Source: Thiomicrorhabdus marina
GTDB lineage: Bacteria; Pseudomonadota; Gammaproteobacteria; Thiomicrospirales; Thiomicrospiraceae
Length of the DNA stretch: 64,000 nt
Direction: 5' to 3'
Assembly (NCBI RefSeq): GCF_017571465.1
Contig: NZ_JAGETV010000011.1
Location: 1 to 64,000 of the forward strand
Shown here: one piece after another, positions 1-7,366 of the stretch
Position numbering within the stretch: position 1 is the stretch's first letter
Layout of the letters: every line of letters starts with the position of its first letter
The notes under the pieces: model-generated
Database searches by the model: none
Seen by the model: the letters and a program-made list of their open reading frames with translations, nothing else
What the model was told of the DNA's origin: nothing
Made by a program: the position numbers and the translations under genes

Positions 1-189
1 GTAACGAGGATACTGAGATGCCAGTTCTCTCAGGCGTTTACGAATCGGTTCATCGGATTTTGCACGTTCAACATATCGATACGCTGTTCGGCTAATGCCT
101 GAAAGTCGACAGGCAGTGCGTTCACTGAGTTGATAGGTTTGTATCAAGTAACGAGCAATCGGCTTTCTGTCAGCAGGCTTTACCACTTT
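1..189 (-). CDS. IS3-family transposase OrfB, 5' part (partial)
   Basis: Reading minus strand from 189 gives 63 uninterrupted codons beginning KVVKPADRKPIAR and running to the window edge. The peptide contains LSERTACRLSGISRTAYRY, the helix-turn-helix-like start typical of IS3 OrfB. There is no own ATG near the start. It lies in the -1 frame relative to orfA and is expected to be made as an OrfAB fusion transposase by ribosomal frameshifting. The DDE catalytic core lies outside the window, so activity cannot be assessed. Confidence 0.85.
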
Positions 190-482
190 TTTGAGACAAC
201 ATCCTTCATTGCTTCGACCTCAAGTAACTTCTCAGCAAGAAGGCGTTTGAGCTTAGCATTCTCAGATTCCAGTTCTTTTAGGCGTTTGAGCTTAGCATTC
301 TCAGATTCCAGTTCTTTTAGGCGCTTGGCTTCGTTGACTTCCAATCCTGCATATTTGCTGCGCCAGTTGTAGAAGGTGCCGCTCGAGACTCCCATCTCAC
401 GGCAAATAGCATCAACTTTTGCACCAGCTTCATGCTGCTTGATGGCTCGAATAATCTGTTCTTCGGTAAAACGTTTTTTCAT
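180..482 (-). CDS. IS3-family transposase OrfA with duplicated zipper segment
   Basis: This is a 100-residue protein starting MKKRFTEEQIIRAI, with an N-terminal helix-turn-helix (about residues 5-45; ICREMGVSSGTFYNWRSKY) that would bind the IS ends. A leucine-zipper-like coiled coil follows. The coil carries a 13-residue segment (LKELESENAKLKR) twice in tandem, from a 39-bp DNA duplication. Usual OrfA proteins of this group are about 87 residues, so the duplication accounts for the extra length. The stop at 180-182 overlaps the orfB frame. Thirteen residues is not a whole number of heptads, so zipper register may be disturbed. Confidence 0.9.
   Translation of the reverse strand: MKKRFTEEQIIRAIKQHEAGAKVDAICREMGVSSGTFYNWRSKYAGLEVNEAKRLKELESENAKLKRLKELESENAKLKRLLAEKLLEVEAMKDVVSKKW
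186..192 (-). promoter_or_regulatory. Programmed -1 frameshift slippery heptamer (AAAAAAG)
   Basis: On the minus strand AAAAAAG lies six bases before the orfA stop, where orfA and orfB frames overlap. A-rich heptamers at this position are the standard -1 frameshift signal in IS3 elements and yield OrfAB. The downstream stimulatory structure was not modelled. Confidence 0.75.
242..319. repeat. 39-bp tandem duplication inside orfA
   Basis: Two exact, in-frame 39-bp units (242-280 and 281-319) encode the doubled LKELESENAKLKR segment; the start of a third, divergent unit follows. The identity of the two units suggests a recent slippage event. Confidence 0.95.
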
Positions 483-556
483 TTTGAGATCTCCATTCGG
501 ATAATTTAATTGGAAATCTCATCAATGTCATGGTTTTAAATTTGGGGGAAAGGTCA

Positions 557-699
557 AGTGGGCAAAAGAAAACGGCTACACAAGAAATGCTGTATATCGA
601 GCTCTGAATGGTTTCGATAAATGTTTATACGGCAAATCTCATGAAATTGCAGTTAAGCTTGGCTTGAAAGAATCAACTAAAGAAAACAAAAGTGCTTAG
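557..699 (+). pseudogene. C-terminal remnant of BcepMu gp16-family phage protein
   Basis: The frame opens at the IS3 end and reads KWAKENGYTRNAVYRALNG, then about 28 more residues ending in KSA before TAG at 697-699. The W-A-x-x-N-G-(Y/F)-x-x-x-x-V-Y-x-x-L-N-G pattern followed by YGKSHEIAVKLGLK resembles small DNA-binding proteins of BcepMu/Mu-like transposable phages. No start codon or N-terminus remains, because the IS3 end replaces it. Family identification is from memory of the motif and is moderately sure. It implies a Mu-like prophage once lay here. Confidence 0.65.
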
Positions 700-942
700 C
701 AATTCAAAGCACAGAATGAAATGTTGGGAGGATAAGATGAATTAAATAACGTGGGATTATGAAGTTAGCGTTGGGGAAATGGTATGGGGCTGGAACCCCA
801 TAACCATTAGGTCACTACTAGTAATAAATGATAATGTCTCAATCTTCATTATCTGGTGTTTGATACCACCTGTCAATAATCAAAGATTATTGTCTCCCCA
901 TGAGTATTTTTAATTTTTGGTGTTCACATCAGGAGACTGCTC
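700..942. other. Gene-free junction: phage remnant to IS21 left end
   Basis: No credible gene is present. A strong hairpin at about 778-807 (ATGGTATGGGG pairing with CCCCATAACCAT, one bulge, no T-run) may be an old phage terminator. Further right, 815-900 holds related words (ATAATGTCTC, ATTATTGTCTC, TTTGATACCACC) of the multi-copy kind found at IS21 ends, where IstA binds. Confidence 0.5.
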
Positions 943-2481
943 ATGTCAAATTTAAAACTCGACATCAGGCAAGCCCAAGATATTTTGCGCTTGTACTTTG
1001 ATAGTCAATTTAGCTTTAGAAAAATTTCTTTAGCCAAAAATGTTTCAAGAAAAGCCGTGTCAAGAATTGTTGAAAGATTCCGTGGTTCTGGTCTAGTTTG
1101 GTCACAAGTTGATAAAGAAGACTTGTCGATAATTGAAGACATTCTTTTTCCTTCTATACAAAAAAATATGACTACATATCGGCCAATGCCCAATATGGCA
1201 GATGTATTTGAGGAACTTAAAACTAAAGGCGCTACGAGAGAGGCGCTTCACAAAGAGTATTTAGCCCAACACCCTAATGGATTGAGTTATAGTCGCTTTT
1301 GTACTCATCTTCGAGAATTTAAAAAACGACTTCCGCGCTCTTTAAGAATGATTCATTTAGCAGGTGAAAAAGTTTTTGTGGATTATGCAGGCCCCACAAT
1401 TCCTGTTCGATTGTCAGGTGTTGAAACTAGACAAGCTCAAATATTTGTAGGTGTTCTGGGTGCGTCCAATTACATTTATGCTGAAGCCGCATGGAGCCAA
1501 AAGCGTGAAGACTGGATAAGTTCTCACGTTCGAATGTTTGAGCATTTTGGTGGAGTACCAATGATGGTTGTTTGCGACAATTTGAAAGCTGGAGTAAGTA
1601 AAGCCAGTAGAAAAGCGCCAGTAGTTCAAGCTGATTATGCTGATATGGCTTTTCATTACGGAACCAGCATTTTTCCAGCTAGAGCATACCAACCAAAAGA
1701 CAAATCTAAGGCTGAAGGTGGGGTTTTAATCATCGAGCGCTGGATATTATTCAGAATTAGAAAGCTAGTTTTTACAAGCCTCGAACAATTAAACAAGAAA
1801 ATTGCCGATCTCTTAAAAGATGTCAATTCTAGGCCTTTTAAAAAATTACCTGGCAATCGCATAGATGCTTTTGAACGATTGGATAAACCTGCATTGACCC
1901 CATTACCATCAACTGCATACGTTTACCGTAAATTCAAAAAAGCGATAGTTGATCAAAGCTATCATATTGAGGTAGACGGACATTATTACAGTGTTCCACA
2001 TCCATTAGTTCGGAGAAGAGTCGAAGTCATCTACTCTGCCAATACAGTAGAAATATTACATCAAGGCAAAAGAGTCGCATCACATCCTAGAAGTTATCAG
2101 CATGGTGTCCCCAGCACTCTCAAAGAGCATATGCCTAAAGAACATCAAAAGTTTTTGTTTGCATTAGACGATATTCTTCCCTGGGCAGAGTCTATTGGTG
2201 AGTACACCGTGGTGTTTGTCAAAAGAGTTTTTATAAACCCCAAAAATCACAGTTTTAACTATCGAAATGGCCAAAGAATGAAAGCCCTTGCAGAAACATT
2301 CAGTGAAGAGCGCCTAGAAAATTCGTGCCAAATCGTTGTCCAGGCGGGAGGCAACAGCATAGATGCCGTTGAATCAGTTTTAAAGCATAACATTGATTTC
2401 AGCTCTCCTCAGAATGAATCCAGTACATTCGATGCCGATTTTGAACATTCAAATGTTCGCGGAGCTAACTACTATCATTGA
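943..2481 (+). CDS. istA: IS21-family transposase IstA
   Basis: A protein of 512 residues with an N-terminal helix-turn-helix (about 20-50), then an RNase H-like DDE core. Likely catalytic residues are D147 (VFVDYAG), D212 (VVCDNLK) and E258 (KSKAEGG), a typical IS21 arrangement. A C-terminal beta-rich domain follows (YSVPHPLVRRRVEV, about 350). IstA binds the element ends and performs cleavage and strand transfer together with IstB. An AGGAGA ribosome site (931-936) precedes the ATG. No frameshift or stop interrupts it. Confidence 0.95.
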   Translation: MSNLKLDIRQAQDILRLYFDSQFSFRKISLAKNVSRKAVSRIVERFRGSGLVWSQVDKEDLSIIEDILFPSIQKNMTTYRPMPNMADVFEELKTKGATREALHKEYLAQHPNGLSYSRFCTHLREFKKRLPRSLRMIHLAGEKVFVDYAGPTIPVRLSGVETRQAQIFVGVLGASNYIYAEAAWSQKREDWISSHVRMFEHFGGVPMMVVCDNLKAGVSKASRKAPVVQADYADMAFHYGTSIFPARAYQPKDKSKAEGGVLIIERWILFRIRKLVFTSLEQLNKKIADLLKDVNSRPFKKLPGNRIDAFERLDKPALTPLPSTAYVYRKFKKAIVDQSYHIEVDGHYYSVPHPLVRRRVEVIYSANTVEILHQGKRVASHPRSYQHGVPSTLKEHMPKEHQKFLFALDDILPWAESIGEYTVVFVKRVFINPKNHSFNYRNGQRMKALAETFSEERLENSCQIVVQAGGNSIDAVESVLKHNIDFSSPQNESSTFDADFEHSNVRGANYYH

Positions 2482-2495
2482 TAAGGTCTTGAAAA

Positions 2496-3236
2496 ATGCT
2501 TAATAATCAAACTATAAATAAATTAGAAGAACTTAAGTTTACAGGCATGGCCAATGGCTATCGCACTCAAATGGAAACAGCACGCTATGCTCACATGTCT
2601 TTTGATGAACGACTTGGCATGTTGGTCGATCAGGAAATGACAGAGCGAGAAAACCGGCGTTATGCAAATCTCATTAGATCTGCAAAGCTTAAATTTGCTT
2701 CTGCATGTGTCGAGGATATTGATTACCAACCTAGTCGTGGCCTTGATCGCCCAATGATGGAAGGATTAAAAGATCTTGAATGGTTAAAGCATGGAATTGA
2801 TCTTGTTCTGACAGGACCCGCTGGCACAGGGAAGACATGGATTGCTTGTGCTCTTGGTGAAAAAGCTTGTCGAGAAGGATTGAAAGTTAGCTTTCAGAGA
2901 CTTCCAATTTTACTTGAGGAATTCAAATTAGCTCATGTGGACGGAACTTTCCATTCAAAATTGGCAAAGTTAACCAAGGTCGATTTACTGATTCTTGATG
3001 ATCTCGGTGTTTCACCAATTAATGCCCAAGGACGAGGAGATTTGCTAGAAATTATTGATAGCCGATCAACAACTAAATCGACAATCGTCACCAGCCAGTT
3101 ACCTGTGAGCAAATGGCACGACTATTTATCTTCTGGTAATCCAACTGCTGCTGACGCAATTTTAGATAGGATAACAGGAGGTTCATATCGCATTGAATTC
3201 AAAGGAGAGTCAATGCGAAAGTTAAGAAAAAAATAA
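2496..3236 (+). CDS. istB: IS21-family helper ATPase IstB
   Basis: A 246-residue AAA+ protein of the DnaC/IstB type. Walker A is GPAGTGKT at 107-114, and Walker B is LLILDDLG near 163-170. It starts 15 bases after istA stops, so the two are co-transcribed. IstB forms ATP-dependent oligomers that bend target DNA and deliver it to IstA. The length matches the family (about 250 residues). The sequence is intact from the N-terminal helical domain to the basic C-terminus (SMRKLRKK). Confidence 0.95.
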   Translation: MLNNQTINKLEELKFTGMANGYRTQMETARYAHMSFDERLGMLVDQEMTERENRRYANLIRSAKLKFASACVEDIDYQPSRGLDRPMMEGLKDLEWLKHGIDLVLTGPAGTGKTWIACALGEKACREGLKVSFQRLPILLEEFKLAHVDGTFHSKLAKLTKVDLLILDDLGVSPINAQGRGDLLEIIDSRSTTKSTIVTSQLPVSKWHDYLSSGNPTAADAILDRITGGSYRIEFKGESMRKLRKK

Positions 3237-3249
3237 GTTTTACTTCTTT

Positions 3250-3279
3250 AAAGCCACTTTCAACTGAGTGGCTTTTTTA
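3250..3279 (+). terminator. Rho-independent terminator after istB
   Basis: The stem AAGCCAC/GTGGCTT with a 10-base loop is followed by six T residues, 14 bases after the istB stop. It should stop transcription running out of the IS. Confidence 0.85.
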
Positions 3280-3491
3280 TGGCCTTAAGTGGGGAATTTG
3301 AAATGGCAACCAGTGGAGAACAAGTAACAGCAATAACTGGATTGTTAGCGCCAATGAGAGGGGAATTTGCGTCGATAATTAGTGGTTATTTGATACAAGA
3401 ATATGCAGTTGTTAGGCTTGTTAACCATAGCAATGGCTATGCTTTGCGAAACCTGCCTAGAAGTGACTGCTTCAAACACCTCGCTGAAATC

Positions 3492-3518
3492 AATGGGGAC
3501 TTATTCTGCGCTTCCTTA
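3492..3518. repeat. Half of a dispersed hairpin repeat, truncated at mobile-DNA boundary
   Basis: These 27 bases are identical to 46237-46263, which is the 3' arm and loop of a complete 44-bp hairpin following rlmD. Here it directly follows (minus strand) the stop of the DUF2726 gene, but the other arm is missing and foreign sequence begins at 3491. The intact copy is also placed directly after a gene stop. Confidence 0.85.
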
Positions 3519-3941
3519 AGTAAACGATGTTTCGGCAACTTGTTGAACTTGCTCGGCAATTTTTTGCGCCAGTTCTTCAATCGAAAATTGCTGATATGAA
3601 AAAATATTCAGTAGAGGTAGCTTGGCTGTATAGGCCGCATCATGAGTCACTGCGTCAACCTGTTCACCGGTTTCGCTATCGATTACATTGATAAGACAGA
3701 TGACATTCCAATCTAAATCAAAAATCACAAAATCAACATCTTTGTCTTGAATCTGTTGATAAAGATGATCCCATCCAGAGTTACGTTCCCATTGATTAAC
3801 ATTCGGTTCGATAATTTGTCGTAGCGGAATTTTAGCTAATACTTGTAACTGTTCTCCTGCCAAGACTTGTAAATCGCGGTAAAACGTTAATTCAATCGGT
3901 TTAAAAAATTTCTTCTTTTGTCGATATCCAGAAGTTGCCAT
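3516..3941 (-). CDS. DUF2726-like protein
   Basis: A 141-residue soluble protein with no signal peptide or membrane segment. It has a basic N-terminus (YRQKKKFFKPIELTFYRDL), and the central part reads VDFVIFDLDWNVICLINV, the pattern of DUF2726 / nuclease-like folds in which a D-hydrophobic-V-I core is followed by an acidic strand. DUF2726 proteins are often found with zinc-ribbon topoisomerase/helicase proteins. This one lies 64 bases downstream of the zinc-ribbon helicase on the same strand, so a DNA-related role is plausible but unproven. Its stop codon is part of the truncated hairpin repeat. The family call is moderate; the gene itself looks real because reading frame and base composition match its neighbours. 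Confidence 0.7.
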   Translation of the reverse strand: MATSGYRQKKKFFKPIELTFYRDLQVLAGEQLQVLAKIPLRQIIEPNVNQWERNSGWDHLYQQIQDKDVDFVIFDLDWNVICLINVIDSETGEQVDAVTHDAAYTAKLPLLNIFSYQQFSIEELAQKIAEQVQQVAETSFT

Positions 3942-4005
3942 ACGCCTACCCTTTATTGACGCTATTCACAACTTCAAAATAACAGAAAATGCATATCCGT
4001 CGCTA

Positions 4006-6849
4006 TTATTGATCAATATAATCGCATTTTGGGTAAGTAGAACAGCCATAGAAACGACCATGTTCGGATTCGCGCGCCGCCATATAACCGGTTTCGCATT
4101 TGGGGCAAATTTTCTTTTCCGAATGGTCGCAGGCCGGATAATTCGAACATCCCAAGAAAATACTATAAGGCCCACGGCGTTCCTGCATTTTGCCACTATG
4201 ACATTTCGGGCAGAGCTCGACCTCTACTAACTTATCGCTCATCTGCACGCGCTCGATATTACCGAGCTGAGTCACGAATTCGGAACGGTCAACCGCGTTT
4301 GACAACACAAACACACCTCGCTTGGCACGAGTCAAGGCAACATACAAAAGACGGCGTTCTTCGGCATGGCTAAAGGCTTCCGGCTGAGGGATGACCAAAT
4401 GCAGAATCGGATCATCGGAACGTTCACTCGGAAAACCGTAAGACCCTGATTCCAACCCCATCAGAATCACATAGTCGGCTTCTAGACCTTTAGAAGCGTG
4501 AATGGTTTTAAACTGAATCTGCAACGACGAATAACGTGCCTGATAATTGAGAAGATTATCCGGACGCTGACGATGATAACGCGCCAGTAGATAGACACTC
4601 AATTGAATGCCGCGCTTTTCGGCAGTGCTGTTTAAGCGCCATAACAGCTTTTGTACCCAGTCCAGTTGATCACTTTCACTCTCGTAAGCCTCAATCCGAA
4701 CCTGATCGACATTGATGTCAGCATGTGCCTTAACCTCTTTGCGCAACTGTTCAGGATTTTGCTGCACAAATTGCGCCGCGACATCGGCAATCCCTTGATA
4801 ACAGCGGAAAGTCTGAGTCAGATAATTGGTCGCGGCATAATCAAAGTGATTACTGAAGTGCGTCATGATATCGATATCGGCACCAGAAAAACGGTAGATG
4901 GATTGCCAGTCATCCCCGACTGCCATCAGCTTGCATTGTGAATTCTGGTTTAATAACGCTTGCAACAGTCGCTTACGGTCTTGTGAAATATCCTGAAATT
5001 CATCCACCAGGATATATGTAAACGGATGCACAAATTGGCGGTTTTCCAGTTGTTCACAAGCCAAGTTGATTTGGTCATTGAAATCAATCTGTCCAACACT
5101 CTGTAAATCGTCCTGATAGGCCTGATAAAGCGGCTTAAAGATTTCCAGAAACAGCGTAGTGCGAATCGGGTCATTTACTTCGGTTTGCGCTAGCTCTTGA
5201 TCGAAAGCCGAGGTATCTCCGCCATTGGCTTTGAAATGGCGCAGGAAAGCCTCAAAAATCGGCAAATCATCTTCCGGCTGATACTGTTTATTCACTAACT
5301 GCGCCAGTTCATTATTACTCAGCGGATTAAATTCAACGCCTTCGTCATGCAGTTGCTGCTTTAAAGTTTGCAGAATCGTACCGTCATCAAACTGCGCGCT
5401 CGTTGTCTCAATGTAATCGGCTTTAAAACGTTGTGCTGCTTTACGTTTCTTATCGATAAAACTGCCATAATCAGATAAAAAAATCGGCCATTTTTTCTCG
5501 GCATTTAAGGCAAAGTGGAAATGATATAAATCCGCTCGCGGGAAATAGAAATCCGCTAGGGCATTACGATTCTTGGAACCGGACAATGGCTGTAGATAAC
5601 GGAATTCAACCCCTTGTGAAACCAACCAATTGGCAATCATCAAGGTTTCCATTGAACTGACTTTGGTGCCGTTGAGTGCAGTAAAAATCGGACGTTTCTT
5701 GCCCTCTTTACTGGCCGCATAACTGGCGCCCATCTGACTTAGGTAATCGTAGTACGCCTTTTGAGTTTTAAAGGCGAACAAATTTGGGCGTGGCTTTTTA
5801 GCTAAGGCCAAATAGTCATACCAGCTATGCGCAAAGTCTTCTTCTTGCAGTAAGCTTTCAACTTTAGATTGCAGATAAGCCATCATCTCATTACGATTGG
5901 CGCTAGCAAGACTGGATAGCGCAACATTCTGACCTTGCGCCCGTAACACCGCCAAGCCTAGGGCATGGAAAGTCGCGCTATAGCACTGCCCTTGCAACTG
6001 TTGACCATCGCAGAATAACTGCAACTTGTTTTGCATCTTCGCGATACGCTCGCTGATGGAACGCGCCGCTTCTTCGTTATAAGCGAGAACGCAAATCTGA
6101 TGTGGTTGTGCTAAACCTTTCTTTAAAAGATAAGCGACCTTCGCAACCAAGGTTGAGGATTTACCGGAACCGGCCGAGGCAATCAAAAGTTGTCTATCTT
6201 CTTCACAGACCACCGCTCGCTGCTGTTCTTCGGTTAATGGATAACTTTCGACCTGAGAAAACAGTTCTTGATAACGCTCGATTTCCTGCTGCGTATAAGC
6301 ATGGTTATAGTCGATAATCGTTTGGTTATCGGCATGAATTAACTGCTGCCACAACTGCACCTGTTGCCATAGTGATTGCTCGTTGCTTGAGAAGTCTTCT
6401 TTACCCAATTTAACGAAATACGGATGCGCCAGTAATGCGCCGCTGTGTTTATCCAGTTGAGCTAAAAAATTCTGCACCAGGCCCTGGCTAAGATACTGCT
6501 GACCGGAAAAAGCCTGTAAACCTGAAAATTCGGCATTATTCGGCAAGTTCGTCATTTTTAGTTTTTGCTTAATGCTCTGGCGAATTTGATAATTCAGATG
6601 TGCGACAAATTCTCGGCTTTTTGGGCTTGCCAGATGCATTAAGCGAAAACTGCCCTGCTCGGTGGTTACCACCAACTCATCCATTACCAAACCGATGCTG
6701 CGATAGACACGCTGAATCGCCAAGTAATCTAACTGTTGGCGATTATTACCATCGTCAATAAGCAGATAGTCTGGATGCAATTGCAAACAGCGCTGACGAT
6801 GACACAACTTTTGCTCGGAATAAACTACAGAATGTTGGTCGTCAGGCAC
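4006..6849 (-). CDS. UvrD/Rep-type helicase, HelD (helicase IV)-like, with two C-terminal zinc ribbons
   Basis: A 947-residue superfamily 1 ATP-dependent 3'-5' DNA helicase. The N-terminal 200 residues resemble the E. coli HelD leader (HNxAYT at about 182-186). The Walker A motif ASAGSGKSS is at 224-232, and motif II is LVDEFQDIS. GDDWQSIYRFSGADI, TIHASKGLEADYV and LLYVALTRAK are the other SF1 motifs and match HelD closely. After the helicase core there are two topoisomerase-type C4 zinc ribbons (CPKC...CSNYPAC and CPKC...CSTYPKC) that E. coli HelD (about 684 residues) lacks. The insert before motif II is also longer. Likely role: DNA repair or recombination in the cytoplasm. Start chosen at the ATG of MPDDQHSV; the upstream region up to 6893 is free for a promoter. 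Confidence 0.85.
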   Translation of the reverse strand: MPDDQHSVVYSEQKLCHRQRCLQLHPDYLLIDDGNNRQQLDYLAIQRVYRSIGLVMDELVVTTEQGSFRLMHLASPKSREFVAHLNYQIRQSIKQKLKMTNLPNNAEFSGLQAFSGQQYLSQGLVQNFLAQLDKHSGALLAHPYFVKLGKEDFSSNEQSLWQQVQLWQQLIHADNQTIIDYNHAYTQQEIERYQELFSQVESYPLTEEQQRAVVCEEDRQLLIASAGSGKSSTLVAKVAYLLKKGLAQPHQICVLAYNEEAARSISERIAKMQNKLQLFCDGQQLQGQCYSATFHALGLAVLRAQGQNVALSSLASANRNEMMAYLQSKVESLLQEEDFAHSWYDYLALAKKPRPNLFAFKTQKAYYDYLSQMGASYAASKEGKKRPIFTALNGTKVSSMETLMIANWLVSQGVEFRYLQPLSGSKNRNALADFYFPRADLYHFHFALNAEKKWPIFLSDYGSFIDKKRKAAQRFKADYIETTSAQFDDGTILQTLKQQLHDEGVEFNPLSNNELAQLVNKQYQPEDDLPIFEAFLRHFKANGGDTSAFDQELAQTEVNDPIRTTLFLEIFKPLYQAYQDDLQSVGQIDFNDQINLACEQLENRQFVHPFTYILVDEFQDISQDRKRLLQALLNQNSQCKLMAVGDDWQSIYRFSGADIDIMTHFSNHFDYAATNYLTQTFRCYQGIADVAAQFVQQNPEQLRKEVKAHADINVDQVRIEAYESESDQLDWVQKLLWRLNSTAEKRGIQLSVYLLARYHRQRPDNLLNYQARYSSLQIQFKTIHASKGLEADYVILMGLESGSYGFPSERSDDPILHLVIPQPEAFSHAEERRLLYVALTRAKRGVFVLSNAVDRSEFVTQLGNIERVQMSDKLVEVELCPKCHSGKMQERRGPYSIFLGCSNYPACDHSEKKICPKCETGYMAARESEHGRFYGCSTYPKCDYIDQ

Positions 6850-6893
6850 GGAAGCATCTCAAGAAAGCAGTTGAAAGGTTAAAGAGTACAAAT

Positions 6894-6920
6894 AAAAAAG
6901 CAGCGCAAAGCACTGCTTTT
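6894..6920 (-). terminator. Terminator at the end of the nuo/DUF2818 transcript
   Basis: On the minus strand AAAGCAGTG-CTTTGCGCTGCTTTTTTATT forms a stem (AAAGCAG/CTGCTTT) followed by a T-run. It lies 20 bases after the DUF2818 stop and before the helicase gene start. Confidence 0.8.
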
Positions 6921-6940
6921 GTCGCTTAAAAGAAAGGCGG

Positions 6941-7258
6941 TTAAGCGTTCTTTTTCAGGAAGTTCGTTAGGTTATAACGATAGATAAAACCTGGGAAGGC
7001 GAAAATCATAAACATAAAGAATACGGTCACATAGAACTCCCATTCTTGGGAAGCAACATGACCCATGGTTTTCTTTTCCAATAGGTAAGCGAAAATAGCG
7101 GTAACACCGAAATAGGTCAGCCACTCGATAAAGTTCACTACGATAGATTTGTGTGCAACCTTAATGACCAAGAATAGACGGTTGCTCATAATGAATGGTA
7201 AATTGGCTAGAACTACAGCGGTAACCAACAGTAACCAGACAGCTTGACTCGAATCCAT
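6941..7258 (-). CDS. DUF2818 inner-membrane protein following nuoN
   Basis: A 105-residue protein with three predicted membrane segments (about 5-25, 44-62 and 76-96) and a basic tail. DUF2818 proteins commonly follow nuoN in proteobacterial Complex I operons, but have no established function that I know. A hairpin terminator separates it from nuoN, so it may be expressed by read-through or from its own promoter. The position suggests a role linked to NDH-1 assembly or its membrane environment; this is inference from neighbourhood. Confidence 0.85.
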   Translation of the reverse strand: MDSSQAVWLLLVTAVVLANLPFIMSNRLFLVIKVAHKSIVVNFIEWLTYFGVTAIFAYLLEKKTMGHVASQEWEFYVTVFFMFMIFAFPGFIYRYNLTNFLKKNA

Positions 7259-7289
7259 AATTTCTCTCTTTTCTTGGTATCAATACAAT

Positions 7290-7312
7290 AAAAAGCCCGA
7301 CTGAGCGGGCTT
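7290..7312 (-). terminator. Terminator/attenuator between nuoN and DUF2818
   Basis: On the minus strand AAGCCCGCTCAGTCGGGCTTTTTATT forms a 7-9 bp GC-rich stem (AAGCCCG/CGGGCTT) with a following T-run, 55 bases after the nuoN stop. It probably ends most transcription of the nuo operon. Confidence 0.8.
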
Positions 7313-7366
7313 CTATAATACACAGTTTTAAGGTGCTAAGTTTACCCTTAGCACCATTAAATCTGA

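Larger units (their letters stand above)
1..556 (-). mobile_element. IS3-family insertion sequence, partial at window edge
   Basis: The element reads on the minus strand: a terminal end at 556 (minus-strand TGACCTTTCCCCC, resembling ends of IS407-type elements), orfA, a slippery heptamer, then orfB leaving the window at position 1. The downstream end is not visible, so target duplication and completeness cannot be judged. It directly abuts a truncated phage gene at 557, so it appears to have inserted into that gene. Family assignment rests on the two-frame OrfA/OrfB organisation and protein resemblance; the exact subgroup is inferred. Confidence 0.85.
815..3400 (+). mobile_element. IS21-family insertion sequence (boundaries approximate)
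   Basis: This is the complete two-gene organisation istA-istB, followed by a terminator and about 120 bp of repeated motifs (AGTGGGGAATTTGAAATGG near 3289, GAGGGGAATTTGCG near 3358) that resemble IS21 right ends. The left end probably starts between 815 and 860. No convincing terminal inverted repeat or target duplication could be fixed by eye, so both coordinates are estimates. Both genes look intact, so the element may be active. Confidence 0.75.

Noticed and set aside
3279-3599. Plus-strand frame of 106 codons after istB
   Set aside because: It runs through the IS21 right-end repeats, the half hairpin and into the antisense of the DUF2726 gene; no ribosome site or recognisable protein. 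Treated as chance.
3966-4230. Short frames on both strands over the helicase zinc-ribbon end
   Set aside because: They are read through the Cys-rich codons of the helicase 3' end and have no independent support.
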